Shown in pieces: positions 16,800-26,175 of a DNA stretch of 64,000 nt. The notes under the pieces were generated by a model that was not told the DNA's origin, did no database searches, and was given only the letters and a program-made list of their open reading frames with translations. Source of the DNA: Hufsiella arboris (GTDB lineage Bacteria; Bacteroidota; Bacteroidia; Sphingobacteriales; Sphingobacteriaceae); the NCBI RefSeq assembly GCF_009834875.1, contig NZ_WVHT01000003.1, positions 1 to 64,000 of the forward strand. The letters run 5' to 3'. Position numbers and translations under genes: made by a program. Position 1 is the first letter of the stretch; every line of letters starts with the position of its first letter.

Positions 16800-17537
16800 T
16801 TACCCGTTAAGCTCTTTCATCGAAAACCATCGCATCCTGTAACAATTAATGGCCGTATTCCCGAGTTGTTCGATAAGTTTATAATTGGCAATAGCTCCCA
16901 CCGCGGCTCCGATTACCGGGACTAACTGCGCCATTTTTGCAAGATCAATATAATCCCGATATTCTTGCTGAAACGTACGCCAATCGAACTGGTCAACATC
17001 TGCAGGCAGGGAAGCAGCATAAGTTTCCCAATTTTCGATATGCTGTTTATAAATCTCTATCCTCCGCTGCTGACTGCAAAATGCAAGCTGAAAAACATAA
17101 AGAATGTAAAGCCTTTCCTTATAATCTTTTACGTCGCAACCTGCAAAAGCAGCGATATCAAAAAGCAGCTTTATTTTAATTCCTATAAGAATCGGGAAAT
17201 CTGCCAGTCCTAGCAATATCCCACCCGCGCCGGTAACAGCTCCTTCAACGGTCGCCGTTCTTTGGTAGAAATTAATTTGATCTTTAATATATGCTTCCGA
17301 GATTTGGAGCGACTCAGTTTTTGCCGTTTTAAATGTAGTGTATTTGGCTCCGTACAGCACCGCTTTTGTCATCTTTTCGATGGTTAAGGTAATCGCCTTG
17401 TGCACCTTCTCAGGAATCAGATTATTTATTTTTGTCTGCAAACCTTTAGCCGCACGGTTAAATAACGACGGCCGTTTTTCCATTTTTGCTTGCCAGCGCT
17501 TCAATTCTTCAAAAGCTTGTTCTTCGTAAGCAGTCAT
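16800..17537 (-). CDS. EcsC-family protein
   Basis: 245 residues from the ATG at 17537; an upstream in-frame start at 17552 exists but lacks reasonable context. The EcsC family is named after a Bacillus gene next to an ABC transporter and has no known biochemical activity. Visible features are the N-terminal Glu-rich helix, the Gly/Ala-rich segment TVEGAVTGAGGILLGLADFP, IKIKLLFDIAAFAGCDVKDY, and a C-terminal hydrophobic stretch PVIGAAVGAIANYKLIEQLG. It may be membrane-associated. Confidence 0.8.
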   Translation of the reverse strand: MTAYEEQAFEELKRWQAKMEKRPSLFNRAAKGLQTKINNLIPEKVHKAITLTIEKMTKAVLYGAKYTTFKTAKTESLQISEAYIKDQINFYQRTATVEGAVTGAGGILLGLADFPILIGIKIKLLFDIAAFAGCDVKDYKERLYILYVFQLAFCSQQRRIEIYKQHIENWETYAASLPADVDQFDWRTFQQEYRDYIDLAKMAQLVPVIGAAVGAIANYKLIEQLGNTAINCYRMRWFSMKELNG

Positions 17538-17637
17538 TTTGTAAATATACATTGGATGCTGTGATGTTTAGTTTGTCACGAACACCATAGAGTTATCGAA
17601 ACGTTTTTTATATATTGTAATACAGGCTTTAATAAGC

Positions 17638-18348
17638 ATGGAAATATTAACAGCAGAAAGTTTTTACAATAAACTCGTCGCCCTTCAACAAGAAAAAGAA
17701 CTTGAAAATGTCCGGCGATTTTATCGCGATCCCAATCGAGAAAATAAATTTATCGGCGTTCGCATGGCCGATATCTTCGCTTTGGCAAAAGAATTTAAAC
17801 TGATGCCAATCGAAGAAATCGAAAAACTGTTATTAAGCGATTACTACGAAGCGAGGATGGGCGCTGTGAGCATCATGGATTTCCAGGCAAGAAGTAAAAC
17901 CATTTCGGCCGCTCAAAAAAAACAATTGTTTGATCTTTATATCTCCCGGCACGAGCGAATAAATAACTGGGATTTGGTAGACCGGAGCGCTCCCTACGTT
18001 GTAGGTGGTTACCTGGATGATAAGCCTCGCGACATACTTTATCGGCTGGCAAATTCGGAAAATGTATGGGAACGCAGAACGGCCATTGTAAGTACCTATT
18101 ATTTTATCCGTCAAAACCAGCTGGAAGACACGTTCAGGATTGCGGAATTATTGATCCATGACGAACACGACCTGATTCAGAAAGCAGTTGGCAGCTGGCT
18201 CAGAGAAGCTGGAAAACATAACAAACAAAAACTATTAAGCTTTTTAAACTCGTACCATCAAGATATGGCTCGTATAACTCTTCGTTACGCGATAGAAAAT
18301 CTTGACGACACTCAGAAATCTCATTATCTCAGAGCCAGCGCTAGCTGA
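17638..18348 (+). CDS. DNA alkylation repair protein (AlkD-like HEAT repeats)
   Basis: 236-residue, all-helical protein of the AlkC/AlkD superfamily. AlkD excises N3- and N7-alkylated purines without flipping the base. Recognisable segments are FIGVRMADIFALAKEF, MGAVSIMDFQ, NNWDLVDRSAPYVVG (with the catalytic-pocket Trp-Asp pair, WDLVD) and WERRTAIVSTYYFIRQ. The last eight bases overlap the 3' end of the convergent aminotransferase gene. Confidence 0.88.
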   Translation: MEILTAESFYNKLVALQQEKELENVRRFYRDPNRENKFIGVRMADIFALAKEFKLMPIEEIEKLLLSDYYEARMGAVSIMDFQARSKTISAAQKKQLFDLYISRHERINNWDLVDRSAPYVVGGYLDDKPRDILYRLANSENVWERRTAIVSTYYFIRQNQLEDTFRIAELLIHDEHDLIQKAVGSWLREAGKHNKQKLLSFLNSYHQDMARITLRYAIENLDDTQKSHYLRASAS

Positions 18349-19411
18349 TCAGTTTCTTAATAATTTCAATACCTTCCGCTACCCTGGAAAAATCACTTTC
18401 ACCGCCCAAGGCAATACGAATCGCTCCTTCATAAACAGGCGTATCTGCCGAAAATCCCACTGAAGGAACTATTAACACGCCCTCTTTCTCCAATCGACTA
18501 TTTAATTCTGATGACTTAATCTGATCCGGAAGCTTTAACCAAACATGCCAGCCGTTCTTATGGCCGGAGAAGTTATATCCGTTTAAAAGCGTTTTCACGG
18601 AAGCTTGCCGCTCCGCGCCGCCAATTTGCTTTTCGCGGATCACGCGGCTCATCTGTCCCGACTCGATGAGGTTGTTGAGAACGTTGGAAAGCAGCGGAGA
18701 CGAATTACTTGACGTTAGCCTAAGTGTGTCGGTTACCTGCTGAGAATAATTTTCCGGTGCCAGTAAATAGCTCGTTTTTATACCCTGTGCGTATGGTTTC
18801 GAAAAGCTATAAACATAAAAACTCCGTTCCGGTGCCAGATGAAAAAAGTTCGGAAGCAATTGATCTTCAAGGAATCCGTATGCATCATCCTCAATGATTA
18901 TCAGGTTGTTTTCTCTCGCAATAGACACGATCTCCCGGCGGCGTTCGATGGGTAAAACCGTTCCCAGCGGATTGCTTACCGTAGCCATTGTAAATAAGGC
19001 ATCTATGTTATTTGAGAGGCAGATTTCGCTGAGTGAAGCCGGAATCAGGCCGAACTCATCAACTTTACATGGAACAAGCTTGAGATTTAGCAGTGCAGCC
19101 GCTGATTTGAAATTTGAGTAAGTAAATTCTTCAACCGCGATTGTTTTATTCTGAAGCTTTGCCGCCAAAATAGCGACTATACATGCATGATGTCCTCCTC
19201 CACCTAAATACACGTCGTCCGGGTTAACCGGAAAACCTGGCTGTGAAAGCCATTTCGCCCCAACTTCTTTGTCGCGGTAGCTGCCACCAGTTGGGTCGGT
19301 ACTTAGCAGCTGTAACGGATTTCCCAGCGTTTCTTTCAGTAACTCCTGAAATTCCGCATTTTGGTTTTCCAGGATCGGGTAGTTGAAACGCAGGTCGATT
19401 GGCTTAAGCAT
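18341..19411 (-). CDS. PLP-dependent aminotransferase, class I/II
   Basis: 356 residues, fold type I. PLP is expected on Lys205 (YSFSKPYAQG). Asp175 or Asp176 in IIEDDAYGF should contact the pyridine nitrogen, and Asn147 lies in the VSNPLG motif. The C-terminal GAIRIALGG supplies the substrate-carboxylate arginine. The sequence resembles the aminotransferase half of MocR-type regulators, but there is no N-terminal GntR helix-turn-helix. Substrate unknown. The start at 19411 is 14 bases downstream of the preceding minus-strand gene. Confidence 0.85.
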   Translation of the reverse strand: MLKPIDLRFNYPILENQNAEFQELLKETLGNPLQLLSTDPTGGSYRDKEVGAKWLSQPGFPVNPDDVYLGGGGHHACIVAILAAKLQNKTIAVEEFTYSNFKSAAALLNLKLVPCKVDEFGLIPASLSEICLSNNIDALFTMATVSNPLGTVLPIERRREIVSIARENNLIIIEDDAYGFLEDQLLPNFFHLAPERSFYVYSFSKPYAQGIKTSYLLAPENYSQQVTDTLRLTSSNSSPLLSNVLNNLIESGQMSRVIREKQIGGAERQASVKTLLNGYNFSGHKNGWHVWLKLPDQIKSSELNSRLEKEGVLIVPSVGFSADTPVYEGAIRIALGGESDFSRVAEGIEIIKKLIS

Positions 19412-19425
19412 ATTTCAGGATCTGT

Positions 19426-20241
19426 TTATTTCTCTTTGTAAAGAACAAAATGAAAGCGCATAGCGGTTTTCACAGGCTGCTGGCCAATTTTTAATGGCTT
19501 CCAAAACTTTGAGGAACGCTGAACTATTTTGGTGATCATTTCATTAATTTTAGCATTAAACCCCTGTAAAACCGCGACGTTGCTAACCCCATCCTTTGAC
19601 ACGTCAAATTCGATGATCATTTCGTCTGAAACAACGCCCGGCTGCAAAAAGCGATAACCATGAAAGGCCGATGCAATGAAATTACCAAATGCCAATGATT
19701 CGTTGTCGGCGAACAGCGGCCTGGGGATAAGGAATGGCTGGGTGTTATTTACCCGGTACATGGCAAACGAAGTCGGGTAATCCGCTTTTTCATTGATTTT
19801 GCCATATTTTAAAATGATCGTACCATTATCAATTACATCGTCTGTGCTAAACTTTAAAAATTGTGCCTGGTTAACGAAATGAAAGTTGACCAGTTCGTTT
19901 TTCATATTCAGTGTACTTAAAATCAAGCTGTCTTTTGAGGCCGATTTAACGAGATATCTTTGTGATCCATACACGTACGGATCAATAACATCGACACTAT
20001 ATAAATCAAAGAGCGTCATGAATTCAAAACCTTCGTCAAAGGGAGCTTGTGAAATAAATACTGTATCCTGCACAAAGCTGAGCTGAAGGAAATCAATTGA
20101 TTCTCCGAACCTGCCGGAGGCCGCTTTTCCAAGTGTATCCGTAATGCCGGTACAAACCCAATCGCCCTGCACTTTCTCTTGCAGCGTTTGAGCTTGGCCA
20201 GTCATAATGCCACAGAATAAAAAGAGCAACAGTTTTTTCAT
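19426..20241 (-). CDS. Secreted protein with TonB-like C-terminal domain
   Basis: 271 residues with a signal peptide (MKKLLLFLFCGIMTGQAQ). The first two thirds are not recognised. The last ~90 residues (IIEFDVSKDGVSNVAVLQGF ... FWKPLKIGQQPVKTAMRFHF) match the pattern of TonB C-terminal-type domains that Bacteroidota often fuse to periplasmic proteins. There is no transmembrane anchor and no Pro-rich linker, so it is not a classical TonB. It may share a transcript with the M48 protease gene upstream (31 bases) and the aminotransferase downstream (14 bases). Confidence 0.65.
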   Translation of the reverse strand: MKKLLLFLFCGIMTGQAQTLQEKVQGDWVCTGITDTLGKAASGRFGESIDFLQLSFVQDTVFISQAPFDEGFEFMTLFDLYSVDVIDPYVYGSQRYLVKSASKDSLILSTLNMKNELVNFHFVNQAQFLKFSTDDVIDNGTIILKYGKINEKADYPTSFAMYRVNNTQPFLIPRPLFADNESLAFGNFIASAFHGYRFLQPGVVSDEMIIEFDVSKDGVSNVAVLQGFNAKINEMITKIVQRSSKFWKPLKIGQQPVKTAMRFHFVLYKEK

Positions 20242-20272
20242 TGGTAGAAATTTAGCGGACTAAACGAAATAA

Positions 20273-21343
20273 CTATTTTTTGATATTATTCCAAAGCTGT
20301 TTTAGATCATTATTTTCCGTGTAGTTTTTTTGCTTTGAAGCAGCATCCGCCGCGTTCTTAATTCTTTCCTTTGTCAGCGGGTGTGTACTTAAAAATTTGA
20401 AATACTGAACTTGTCCCTCGTTGCTTAATCTTTTGAACAGCCATTCAACTCCATGCTGATTAATCCGGTTGTTTTGAAGTGTCCTGAGCGCTTCATTATC
20501 TGCTTCCTGTTCCAGGCTTCTTGAGAAACTCAGATTGTTAAGGGTATTTGCATTATCAATCAACACTGACATAATTCCGTTGACATCGTTAAAAATCAAG
20601 GAAATAAAAATATACCCGGAAAGATTCCTGCCAATAGCCCGAAGTGAATGTTTATTGGTAACATGGGCAGTTTCATGAGCTAGTAATGCCGCCAGTTCCT
20701 CGTACTTGTTCATTTTTTCAAGGATACCTGTAAAAACGACAATCCGTCCGCCGGGCATAGCAAATGCGTTTACCTGACTACTCTCAACCACCGTAACCCT
20801 GATTGGATAATCGGTGCCAAAATTCATCTTCTTTACAAAGCTGTTGATCAATCTAGTTTGCTTCGAATTAATAATTCTTCCTGAAATATAACTTTCGTAC
20901 ATTCTGTCGCCTAAGCTAATTTCAGTTCCCTGAGGTATCTTTGTAATAAAAAAGCCGACGATCCCCGGTAGGATCCACAAGTAAGCGGCGCTCAATAAAA
21001 CCACCAGGATAACAGAAGCGATGATCAGATTTCTCCAGCCTTTAATTTGCTGTTCGCTATTAATAGTCCTTAAAAAAGCAGCCTGTGGATATTGCTGTTT
21101 CAACTCCTCAAACAAACTACCGTCATTACATTCTAATAGTTGTTGAGGAAACTCGCCGTATCTGAAAATGAGTGTATTACCTATGTGTTCAAAGGATTTA
21201 ATTTGACTGATGTGCCATTCCAATTGGAACAGCACATCAGAGTACTCATAGTCAATAAGCCAGGTTTCGGGCCTGAAAGTAACTTCGGCGGTATGCGGAA
21301 CGGACGACAGACCATCGTAAAAAATAATCTTTCGTGAGTCCAT
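20273..21343 (-). CDS. M48-family zinc metalloprotease, membrane-anchored
   Basis: 356 residues from the ATG at 21343; a GTG just before it would overlap the preceding stop. The N-terminal ~100 residues form a domain of unknown function (FYDGLSSVPHTAEVTFRPET). A transmembrane helix follows at about 106-130, then the peptidase: HETAH zinc motif at residues 223-227, the downstream glutamate ligand in SRSLEQEADNEALR, and STHPLTKERI near the end. M48 proteases of this HtpX/BepA/LoiP type degrade or trim envelope proteins. The gene begins two bases after the stop of the DUF898 reading frame, so the two are coupled. Confidence 0.9.
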   Translation of the reverse strand: MDSRKIIFYDGLSSVPHTAEVTFRPETWLIDYEYSDVLFQLEWHISQIKSFEHIGNTLIFRYGEFPQQLLECNDGSLFEELKQQYPQAAFLRTINSEQQIKGWRNLIIASVILVVLLSAAYLWILPGIVGFFITKIPQGTEISLGDRMYESYISGRIINSKQTRLINSFVKKMNFGTDYPIRVTVVESSQVNAFAMPGGRIVVFTGILEKMNKYEELAALLAHETAHVTNKHSLRAIGRNLSGYIFISLIFNDVNGIMSVLIDNANTLNNLSFSRSLEQEADNEALRTLQNNRINQHGVEWLFKRLSNEGQVQYFKFLSTHPLTKERIKNAADAASKQKNYTENNDLKQLWNNIKK

Positions 21344-21345
21344 CA

Positions 21346-22304
21346 CTAAACTATTCCTATATCAAGCATATCAACAAGATCATCACCGGTCGCATCTTTA
21401 TAATCTTCCTCGGTTTGCGACAATGTGTTGAAATCGACGTCCCCCATCAGGTAAACGTTATTGAAAACATACCTGAGCGTACGAACAACTACCCATGGCG
21501 TTCCAAGTCCGAACGTAAAAATTATGATGACCAGGTTAAGTGCAAAAAGCCTGAAGTAATTTCCGCCGGTTGCCACTGAGCGAAGTTCAAGCCGCTTTCC
21601 ATCCTGTTCAAGTTCAATGTTTTCAACGTAAAAGTTAAATAAGTCTTTTGCGAACCAGATGAATAAATTCCGAAAGTAACGATAGTCAGCAGCGTACCGA
21701 TGATTAACAATACAAAATAATCTGTTCCTGAGCCGCTGTAACCGAATTTAATATTACCAAAGCGAATATTGCTGATGATATATCGACGTAACTTAATTGT
21801 AAACCATGGAGAATAAATTCCAATCGTGATAAAAGTTAAAAAAGCACCGCCTAAAAAAAGCAATACCAGTTCTTTAAGATCGCCCCGATAGCCAAAATGG
21901 ATACCACGCCATGACGACCTCGAAAGTCGATATCTCATGGAACCGTGTACAGCAATCGGAACCAGCGCGATGAATAAAATGTATGTAACCATAATTCCGG
22001 TCACTTTTACTACCGGATTACTGTTCAAACTGAACGTGATAAAAAGCCCGTAAAGAACAATGAATATTCCCACAGCTTTTAAAAAGCCTTTGAACATTTC
22101 CCTGCCCGTGCCATGGAATTTGAAGCGGCTTCCATCCAGCCAGGTATTTTCATACAGATACTTTAGCTTTTTCGCTTTCGCCCAGGGATAGTAAAATCCG
22201 AAGGTAATGATCATTAAAATTGCGTTGAGAAGATAGATACCGAAAAAATCGGCTCCGTCGCCACGGAACTCGGCCCGTGTGAACTTAGGTTCTTGATTTT
22301 CCAT
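21346..22304 (-). pseudogene. DUF898 (YjgN-like) membrane protein with one frameshift
   Basis: YjgN/DUF898 proteins are inner-membrane proteins of unknown role made of repeated membrane modules. The first frame starts at 22304 (MENQEPKFTRAEFRGDGADF) and carries typical repeats (MIITFGFYYPWAKAKKLKYL, FITIGIYSPWFTIKLRRYII). At about 21658-21661 the text reads TCATCTGG where TCATTCTGG would continue the frame; one missing T would restore WFAKDLFNFYVENIELEQDG and run on through VATGGNYFRLFALNLVIIIF to the stop at 21346. As written, the first frame runs into unrelated residues. It is either a very recent mutation or a sequencing error. It is coupled to the M48 protease gene. Confidence 0.8.
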
Positions 22305-22387
22305 TTCTAATGTGATAAAGTTGGTTTGACCAAGGTATTATATTTTAAATTATAATTAAATACCTTCACGTAGAAAAATTTTCCGAT

Positions 22388-22966
22388 ATGATAAAAGACG
22401 TTAATATCCTTAAAACCGAAATTCTTTCCGACAACTGGTATGTACTAAGAAAACTTACCTATGAGTATCTAAGAAAAGATGGAAAACACATAGTACAAAC
22501 CCGGGAGACTTACGACCGGGGAAATGGCGCAACGATCTTACTTTATAACCTGGAACAAAAAACGGTGATACTAACAAGGCAATTTCGTTTGCCGACATTT
22601 GTAAACGGCAATGAAACCGGGATGCTGATCGAAGCTTGCGCGGGCTTGCTCGATAAGGATAATCCGGAAGACTGCATTCGGCGAGAAACAGAAGAGGAAA
22701 CCGGCTATCGGATAAACCATGTTCAGAAGATCTTTGAAGCATATATGTCTCCCGGATCCGTTACTGAGCTGCTTTACTTCTTTATTGCCGAATATTCAAA
22801 GTTGATGAAAGTAACCGATGGCGGCGGAGTTGAGCATGAAGAAGAAAACATTGAAGTGCTCGAATTGCCGTTTGATAAAGCTCTTTCAATGATCAGATCG
22901 AATGAAATTAAAGATGGCAAAACGATTATGCTGTTACAGCACCTGCGATTAAACGAGCTGTTATAA
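22388..22966 (+). CDS. Nudix hydrolase, NudK-like (GDP-mannose pyrophosphatase type)
   Basis: 192 residues. The Nudix box runs from Gly86 to Tyr107 ([20 protein letters not shown]) with the metal-binding REtxEE glutamates. The N-terminal part ([13 protein letters not shown], then [20 protein letters not shown]) and the C-terminal [16 protein letters not shown] are as in E. coli NudK, which hydrolyses GDP-mannose and related nucleotide sugars. The substrate assignment is by resemblance. The gene is divergent from the DUF898 gene, with an AT-rich 83-base gap. Confidence 0.85.
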   Translation: MIKDVNILKTEILSDNWYVLRKLTYEYLRKDGKHIVQTRETYDRGNGATILLYNLEQKTVILTRQFRLPTFVNGNETGMLIEACAGLLDKDNPEDCIRRETEEETGYRINHVQKIFEAYMSPGSVTELLYFFIAEYSKLMKVTDGGGVEHEEENIEVLELPFDKALSMIRSNEIKDGKTIMLLQHLRLNELL

Positions 22967-22971
22967 AACCT

Positions 22972-23367
22972 TTAATTCCAAAATTCCTTCATCCATTTAT
23001 CCGAAACAGCCCTTGCTTTTTCGGGATTATCGACGACTAAAATCAACTGGTTAGCATGATCACTGTATTGAACAAGGATGTTAACATTCTCGTCAGCAAG
23101 CCGCCGGCAAAACAATCCAAGCTGCCCCGGCAGGTCTTGCCGTAATTTCTGAATGATCACTTCGTTTATCGCCAAAACGTCAAAGCCTGCATCTCCCAAT
23201 ACCTTCCTGGCCTTTTCAGGCTCCATTATCAAAAAATGCGCGGTAGATTTTTCATTACCGGCAAACACGCCGCCTCCCTCCAGGCTGATATTATTTGTTC
23301 CCAGTATTTCGCCCATTAATGCCAGTGAACCTGGTCTGTTTTCCAATACAATTTCAATGTCGTACAT
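22972..23367 (-). CDS. Small ACT-domain protein
   Basis: 131 residues, essentially two ACT modules: the first starts MYDIEIVLENRPGSLALMGE with the classical NRPGSLA loop, the second DLPGQLGLFCRRLADENVNI. ACT domains bind amino acids or similar ligands; stand-alone tandem ACT proteins are presumed regulatory. The gene ends five bases from the convergent Nudix gene and begins one base after the ABM gene on the same strand, so the two minus-strand genes form an operon. Confidence 0.8.
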   Translation of the reverse strand: MYDIEIVLENRPGSLALMGEILGTNNISLEGGGVFAGNEKSTAHFLIMEPEKARKVLGDAGFDVLAINEVIIQKLRQDLPGQLGLFCRRLADENVNILVQYSDHANQLILVVDNPEKARAVSDKWMKEFWN

Positions 23368-23368
23368 C

Positions 23369-23722
23369 TTAAATCAATTTATCGTGAACCGCTTTACTAT
23401 CTGATGGAGCTTCGGTGCGCCGTTCCATACTATAATCACGCTGAACCAATGCCACCCTGATCCGGTAATCCTTAAATACGTTATCTCGTCCTGCTTTTTG
23501 AGCTTGCCTGTGCAATTCCAGATTCCTCCATTGAACAACGCTTTTTTCATCTTCCCAGAATGAGAGAGATAAAACTTTCTTTTGATCCGACATGCTTTGA
23601 AATCGTTCGACTGAAATGAATCCGGGAACAAAGCTTAACTGCGGTTTTAGTATTTCTGCCAGCTCTAAATAGTTATTCCATTTATCTTCAAATGGAGTAG
23701 CTTCAAAAATTACTGCTATCAT
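23369..23722 (-). CDS. Antibiotic biosynthesis monooxygenase (ABM)-like protein
   Basis: 117 residues with the dimeric ferredoxin-like ABM fold: MIAVIFEATPFEDKWNNYLE, the SVERFQSMSDQKKVLSLSFW segment and SVVQWRNLELHRQAQ with the conserved W-R-N-H pattern. Members range from heme-degrading enzymes to cofactor-free oxygenases; many have no known activity. It is divergent from the ArsR-type regulator (62 bases apart) and upstream of the ACT gene, so it may be a target of that regulator. Confidence 0.8.
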   Translation of the reverse strand: MIAVIFEATPFEDKWNNYLELAEILKPQLSFVPGFISVERFQSMSDQKKVLSLSFWEDEKSVVQWRNLELHRQAQKAGRDNVFKDYRIRVALVQRDYSMERRTEAPSDSKAVHDKLI

Positions 23723-23731
23723 CTATTTTAA

Positions 23732-23763
23732 TTTGTTCAAAATAACTGCATCGGGTACCTTTA
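23732..23763 (+). promoter_or_regulatory. Likely promoter of the ArsR-type gene
   Basis: TTTG at 23732-23735, a 20-base spacer, then TACCTTTA at 23756-23763. This fits the Bacteroidota sigma-ABfr consensus TTTG-N(17-23)-TAnnTTTG except for the last base. Transcription would start about 20 bases before the ATG at 23785. Confidence 0.45.
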
Positions 23764-23784
23764 TACTTCATTTGAAATTGAAAT

Positions 23785-24465
23785 ATGATTGCTGAGGAAA
23801 GTTTTTTAAAAATCGCTGGAATTATTGGTGAGCCGAATCGGGCGGGAATTCTGTGGGCTTTACTTGATGGAAGATCGTACACGGCCGGCGAACTGGCGCT
23901 GACCACCGGAATGTCAGTCTCGGGAGCCAGCAATCATCTATCAAAGCTGCTTGAATACGATTTGATAAAGGTTGAATCACAGGGACGGCATCGTTATTTT
24001 TCATTTTCAAGGCCGGAGGTTGCGTACGCAATCGAATCACTGGCAAATTTGCTAGAGCGCCCGGCAAAGAGAACAAGTTCTCAAACAGCAAACGGCGTAA
24101 AATTTTGCAGAAGTTGTTACGACCATTTAGCCGGTTACGTAGGAGTCAAACTCACTGAGGCTTTTGAAGATAACTTGTTGATTATGAAAAATGGGGCTGC
24201 ATACTCGGTAACTCCGGAAGGCTGGAATTGGTTATCAGGATTGAATATTAACGAAAGAGAGTTTATGGATATCCGGCGGCCGTTGACACGTCAGTGCCTC
24301 GACTGGAGTGAGCGTCGGCCTCATCTCGCCGGAAAATTGGGCGCTGTATTGCTGGAAAAAATGTTAGAGAAGAACTGGTTTAAACGAATACAATTTTCAC
24401 GTGAATTGCTTGTCACCTCAAAAGGGAAGCAGGAAATATACAACCGGCTGGGAATTGCCATATAA
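23785..24465 (+). CDS. ArsR-family winged-helix regulator
   Basis: 226 residues. A winged helix-turn-helix occupies residues 5-75 (ALLDGRSYTAGELALTTGMS, then VSGASNHLSKLLEYDLIKVE). The linker leads to a Cys-containing CRSCYDHLAG motif at 108-117, typical of a long-form ArsR subgroup in which this segment follows the DNA-binding domain. The ligand is unknown; the two close cysteines could bind metal or sense redox state. It is divergent from the ABM-ACT pair, the most likely targets. Confidence 0.85.
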   Translation: MIAEESFLKIAGIIGEPNRAGILWALLDGRSYTAGELALTTGMSVSGASNHLSKLLEYDLIKVESQGRHRYFSFSRPEVAYAIESLANLLERPAKRTSSQTANGVKFCRSCYDHLAGYVGVKLTEAFEDNLLIMKNGAAYSVTPEGWNWLSGLNINEREFMDIRRPLTRQCLDWSERRPHLAGKLGAVLLEKMLEKNWFKRIQFSRELLVTSKGKQEIYNRLGIAI

Positions 24466-24476
24466 GCAACGGAACC

Positions 24477-25472
24477 TTATTCGTTTATCGCTTTCCAAAG
24501 CATGTCTTTTAACTCGGTCAATCCTTTTTGAGCTACCGATGATATAAAAACATATGGAATGGCAGGCAAATCTTTCTTCATCTCGGCGGTAAGTTCCTCG
24601 TCGAGCATATCGGATTTGGTGATCGCCAGCACTTTGGGCTTGTGCATAAGCTCTGGATTGTATTCCTGTAATTCTCTGAGAAGAATGGCAAACTCTTCGT
24701 TTACACTACGACTCGTGTCGGCCGGAATCATAAACAGCAATACTGAGTTACGTTCAATATGTCTGAGGAAACGGAAGCCTAATCCTTTACCTTTTGAAGC
24801 ACCTTCAATGATTCCGGGAATATCAGCCATGACAAACGAGCGACTATCGCGGTAGGAAACAATACCCAGATTAGGCACCAGGGTAGTGAATGGATAATCA
24901 GCGATTTCGGGCTTAGCGGCTGATACAACAGAGAGCAAGGTTGACTTTCCGGCGTTTGGAAACCCTACCAGGCCCACATCGGCTAATACTTTTAATTCCA
25001 GTATCATCCATTCTTCCTTACCCGGTTCGCCGGGTTGCGAAAAACGCGGTGTCTGGAGTGTTGGTGTTTTGAAGTGCCAGTTGCCCAATCCGCCACGGCC
25101 GCCTGCGGTAAGAATCTTAGTTTCGCCGTCTTTTGTAATTTCAAACAATACTTCGCCGGTTTCAGCATCTTTTGCGATAGTCCCCAGCGGAACTTCGAGG
25201 ATATCATCTTTACCGTTGCGTCCGGATTTAAGTCCGCTACCGCCCGGCTCGCCGTTTTCGGCGATAACATGCTTACGATATTTCAAATGCAACAGCGTCC
25301 AAACGTTGGTGCTTCCACGCAAAACGATATGTCCGCCACGGCCGCCGTCGCCGCCATCAGGTCCGCCCATCGATGTATGCTTATCTCTATGTAAATGCGC
25401 AGAACCTGCCCCTCCATGTCCGGACCGACAGCAAATCTTCACATAATCAACAAAATTGGAACCCTGAGACAT
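24477..25472 (-). CDS. obgE: GTPase Obg/CgtA
   Basis: 331-residue essential GTPase of ribosome assembly and stress control. The glycine-rich Obg fold fills residues 1-159 ([20 protein letters not shown]). The G domain has G1 GFPNAGKS at 170-177, a G3 DIPG, and a G4 in the form TKSD (AITKSDML). The variable C-terminal domain is short, as usual outside the Firmicutes. It lies downstream of adk on the same strand; a terminator separates them. Confidence 0.95.
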   Translation of the reverse strand: MSQGSNFVDYVKICCRSGHGGAGSAHLHRDKHTSMGGPDGGDGGRGGHIVLRGSTNVWTLLHLKYRKHVIAENGEPGGSGLKSGRNGKDDILEVPLGTIAKDAETGEVLFEITKDGETKILTAGGRGGLGNWHFKTPTLQTPRFSQPGEPGKEEWMILELKVLADVGLVGFPNAGKSTLLSVVSAAKPEIADYPFTTLVPNLGIVSYRDSRSFVMADIPGIIEGASKGKGLGFRFLRHIERNSVLLFMIPADTSRSVNEEFAILLRELQEYNPELMHKPKVLAITKSDMLDEELTAEMKKDLPAIPYVFISSVAQKGLTELKDMLWKAINE

Positions 25473-25485
25473 ATCTTATTATTTG

Positions 25486-25513
25486 AAACAAAAAACGCCG
25501 CCATTACGCGACG
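25486..25513 (-). terminator. Terminator between adk and obgE
   Basis: On the minus strand CGTCGC and GCGGCG form a six-base stem (one G-T pair) around GTAATG, followed by six T residues. Located between the adk stop at 25539 and the obgE start at 25472. Confidence 0.65.
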
Positions 25514-25538
25514 TCACGGCAAAAATTACCTTGTCGGA

Positions 25539-26111
25539 TTACAGTGTGCTAACGACCCCTGTAATACCTTTAAAAATATCTTCTATCGAGCCAATACCTT
25601 GTATACTTGAGTATTTGCCCTGCGATTTATAAAAATTAGCCACCGGCGCTGTTTTCGAATTGTACTCGTTAATACGTTTGCGAATCACTTCGGGATTTGC
25701 GTCATCCGGCCGGCCGGAATCTTTCCCTCTCAATAGCAAGCGCCTTTCCAGTTCTTCATCGGTAACTTCAAGCGCAATCATACCGGATATCGAAGCTCCT
25801 TTTGACTCGAGCAAAGCATCTAATGCTTCGGCCTGAGTTACCGTTCTTGGAAATCCATCAAAAATAAACCCTTTCGCATCTTTATTGGCGTCAAGCTTAT
25901 TGCTTATCATGCCAATTACTACTTCATCCGGAACGAGTACGCCCTGATCCATCAGCTTTTTTGCTTCAAGTCCCAGTTCTGTGCCATTTGAAATTTCGCT
26001 TCTGAGAAGATCTCCTGTCGAGAGGTGAATCAGCTGATATTTATCGATCAGCTTCTGAGATTGTGTTCCTTTACCGGCGCCCGGAGGACCAAACAAAACT
26101 AAGTTTAGCAT
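25539..26111 (-). CDS. adk: Adenylate kinase, short form
   Basis: 190-residue kinase interconverting AMP, ADP and ATP. The P-loop GPPGAGKGT is at residues 8-16, the AMP-binding segment STGDLLRSEI follows, and the FIFDGFPRTVTQAEAL motif is present. The LID region is the short form without a zinc-binding insertion, with RLLLRGKDSGRPDDANPEVI. Length fits the short class. It lies just downstream of tRNA-Arg on the same strand, with a terminator between them. Confidence 0.96.
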   Translation of the reverse strand: MLNLVLFGPPGAGKGTQSQKLIDKYQLIHLSTGDLLRSEISNGTELGLEAKKLMDQGVLVPDEVVIGMISNKLDANKDAKGFIFDGFPRTVTQAEALDALLESKGASISGMIALEVTDEELERRLLLRGKDSGRPDDANPEVIRKRINEYNSKTAPVANFYKSQGKYSSIQGIGSIEDIFKGITGVVSTL

Positions 26112-26125
26112 TTAGTATCGTTTTA

Positions 26126-26167
26126 AAATTTAAAAAGCCTTTCCGGTTTTAAGGGCGAAAAGGCTTT
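26126..26167 (-). terminator. Terminator after tRNA-Arg
   Basis: On the minus strand AAAGCCTTTTCG pairs with the CGGAAAGGCTTT side around a short loop, followed by TTTAAATTTT. It sits nine bases after the 3' end of the tRNA and before the adk start. Confidence 0.75.
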
Positions 26168-26175
26168 GTTAATTG

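Noticed and set aside
24396-24405. TTCACGTGAA, similar to the core of a parS site
   Set aside because: Only about 11 of 16 positions match the parS consensus, it lies inside the ArsR-type gene, far from parAB, and one such match can occur by chance.
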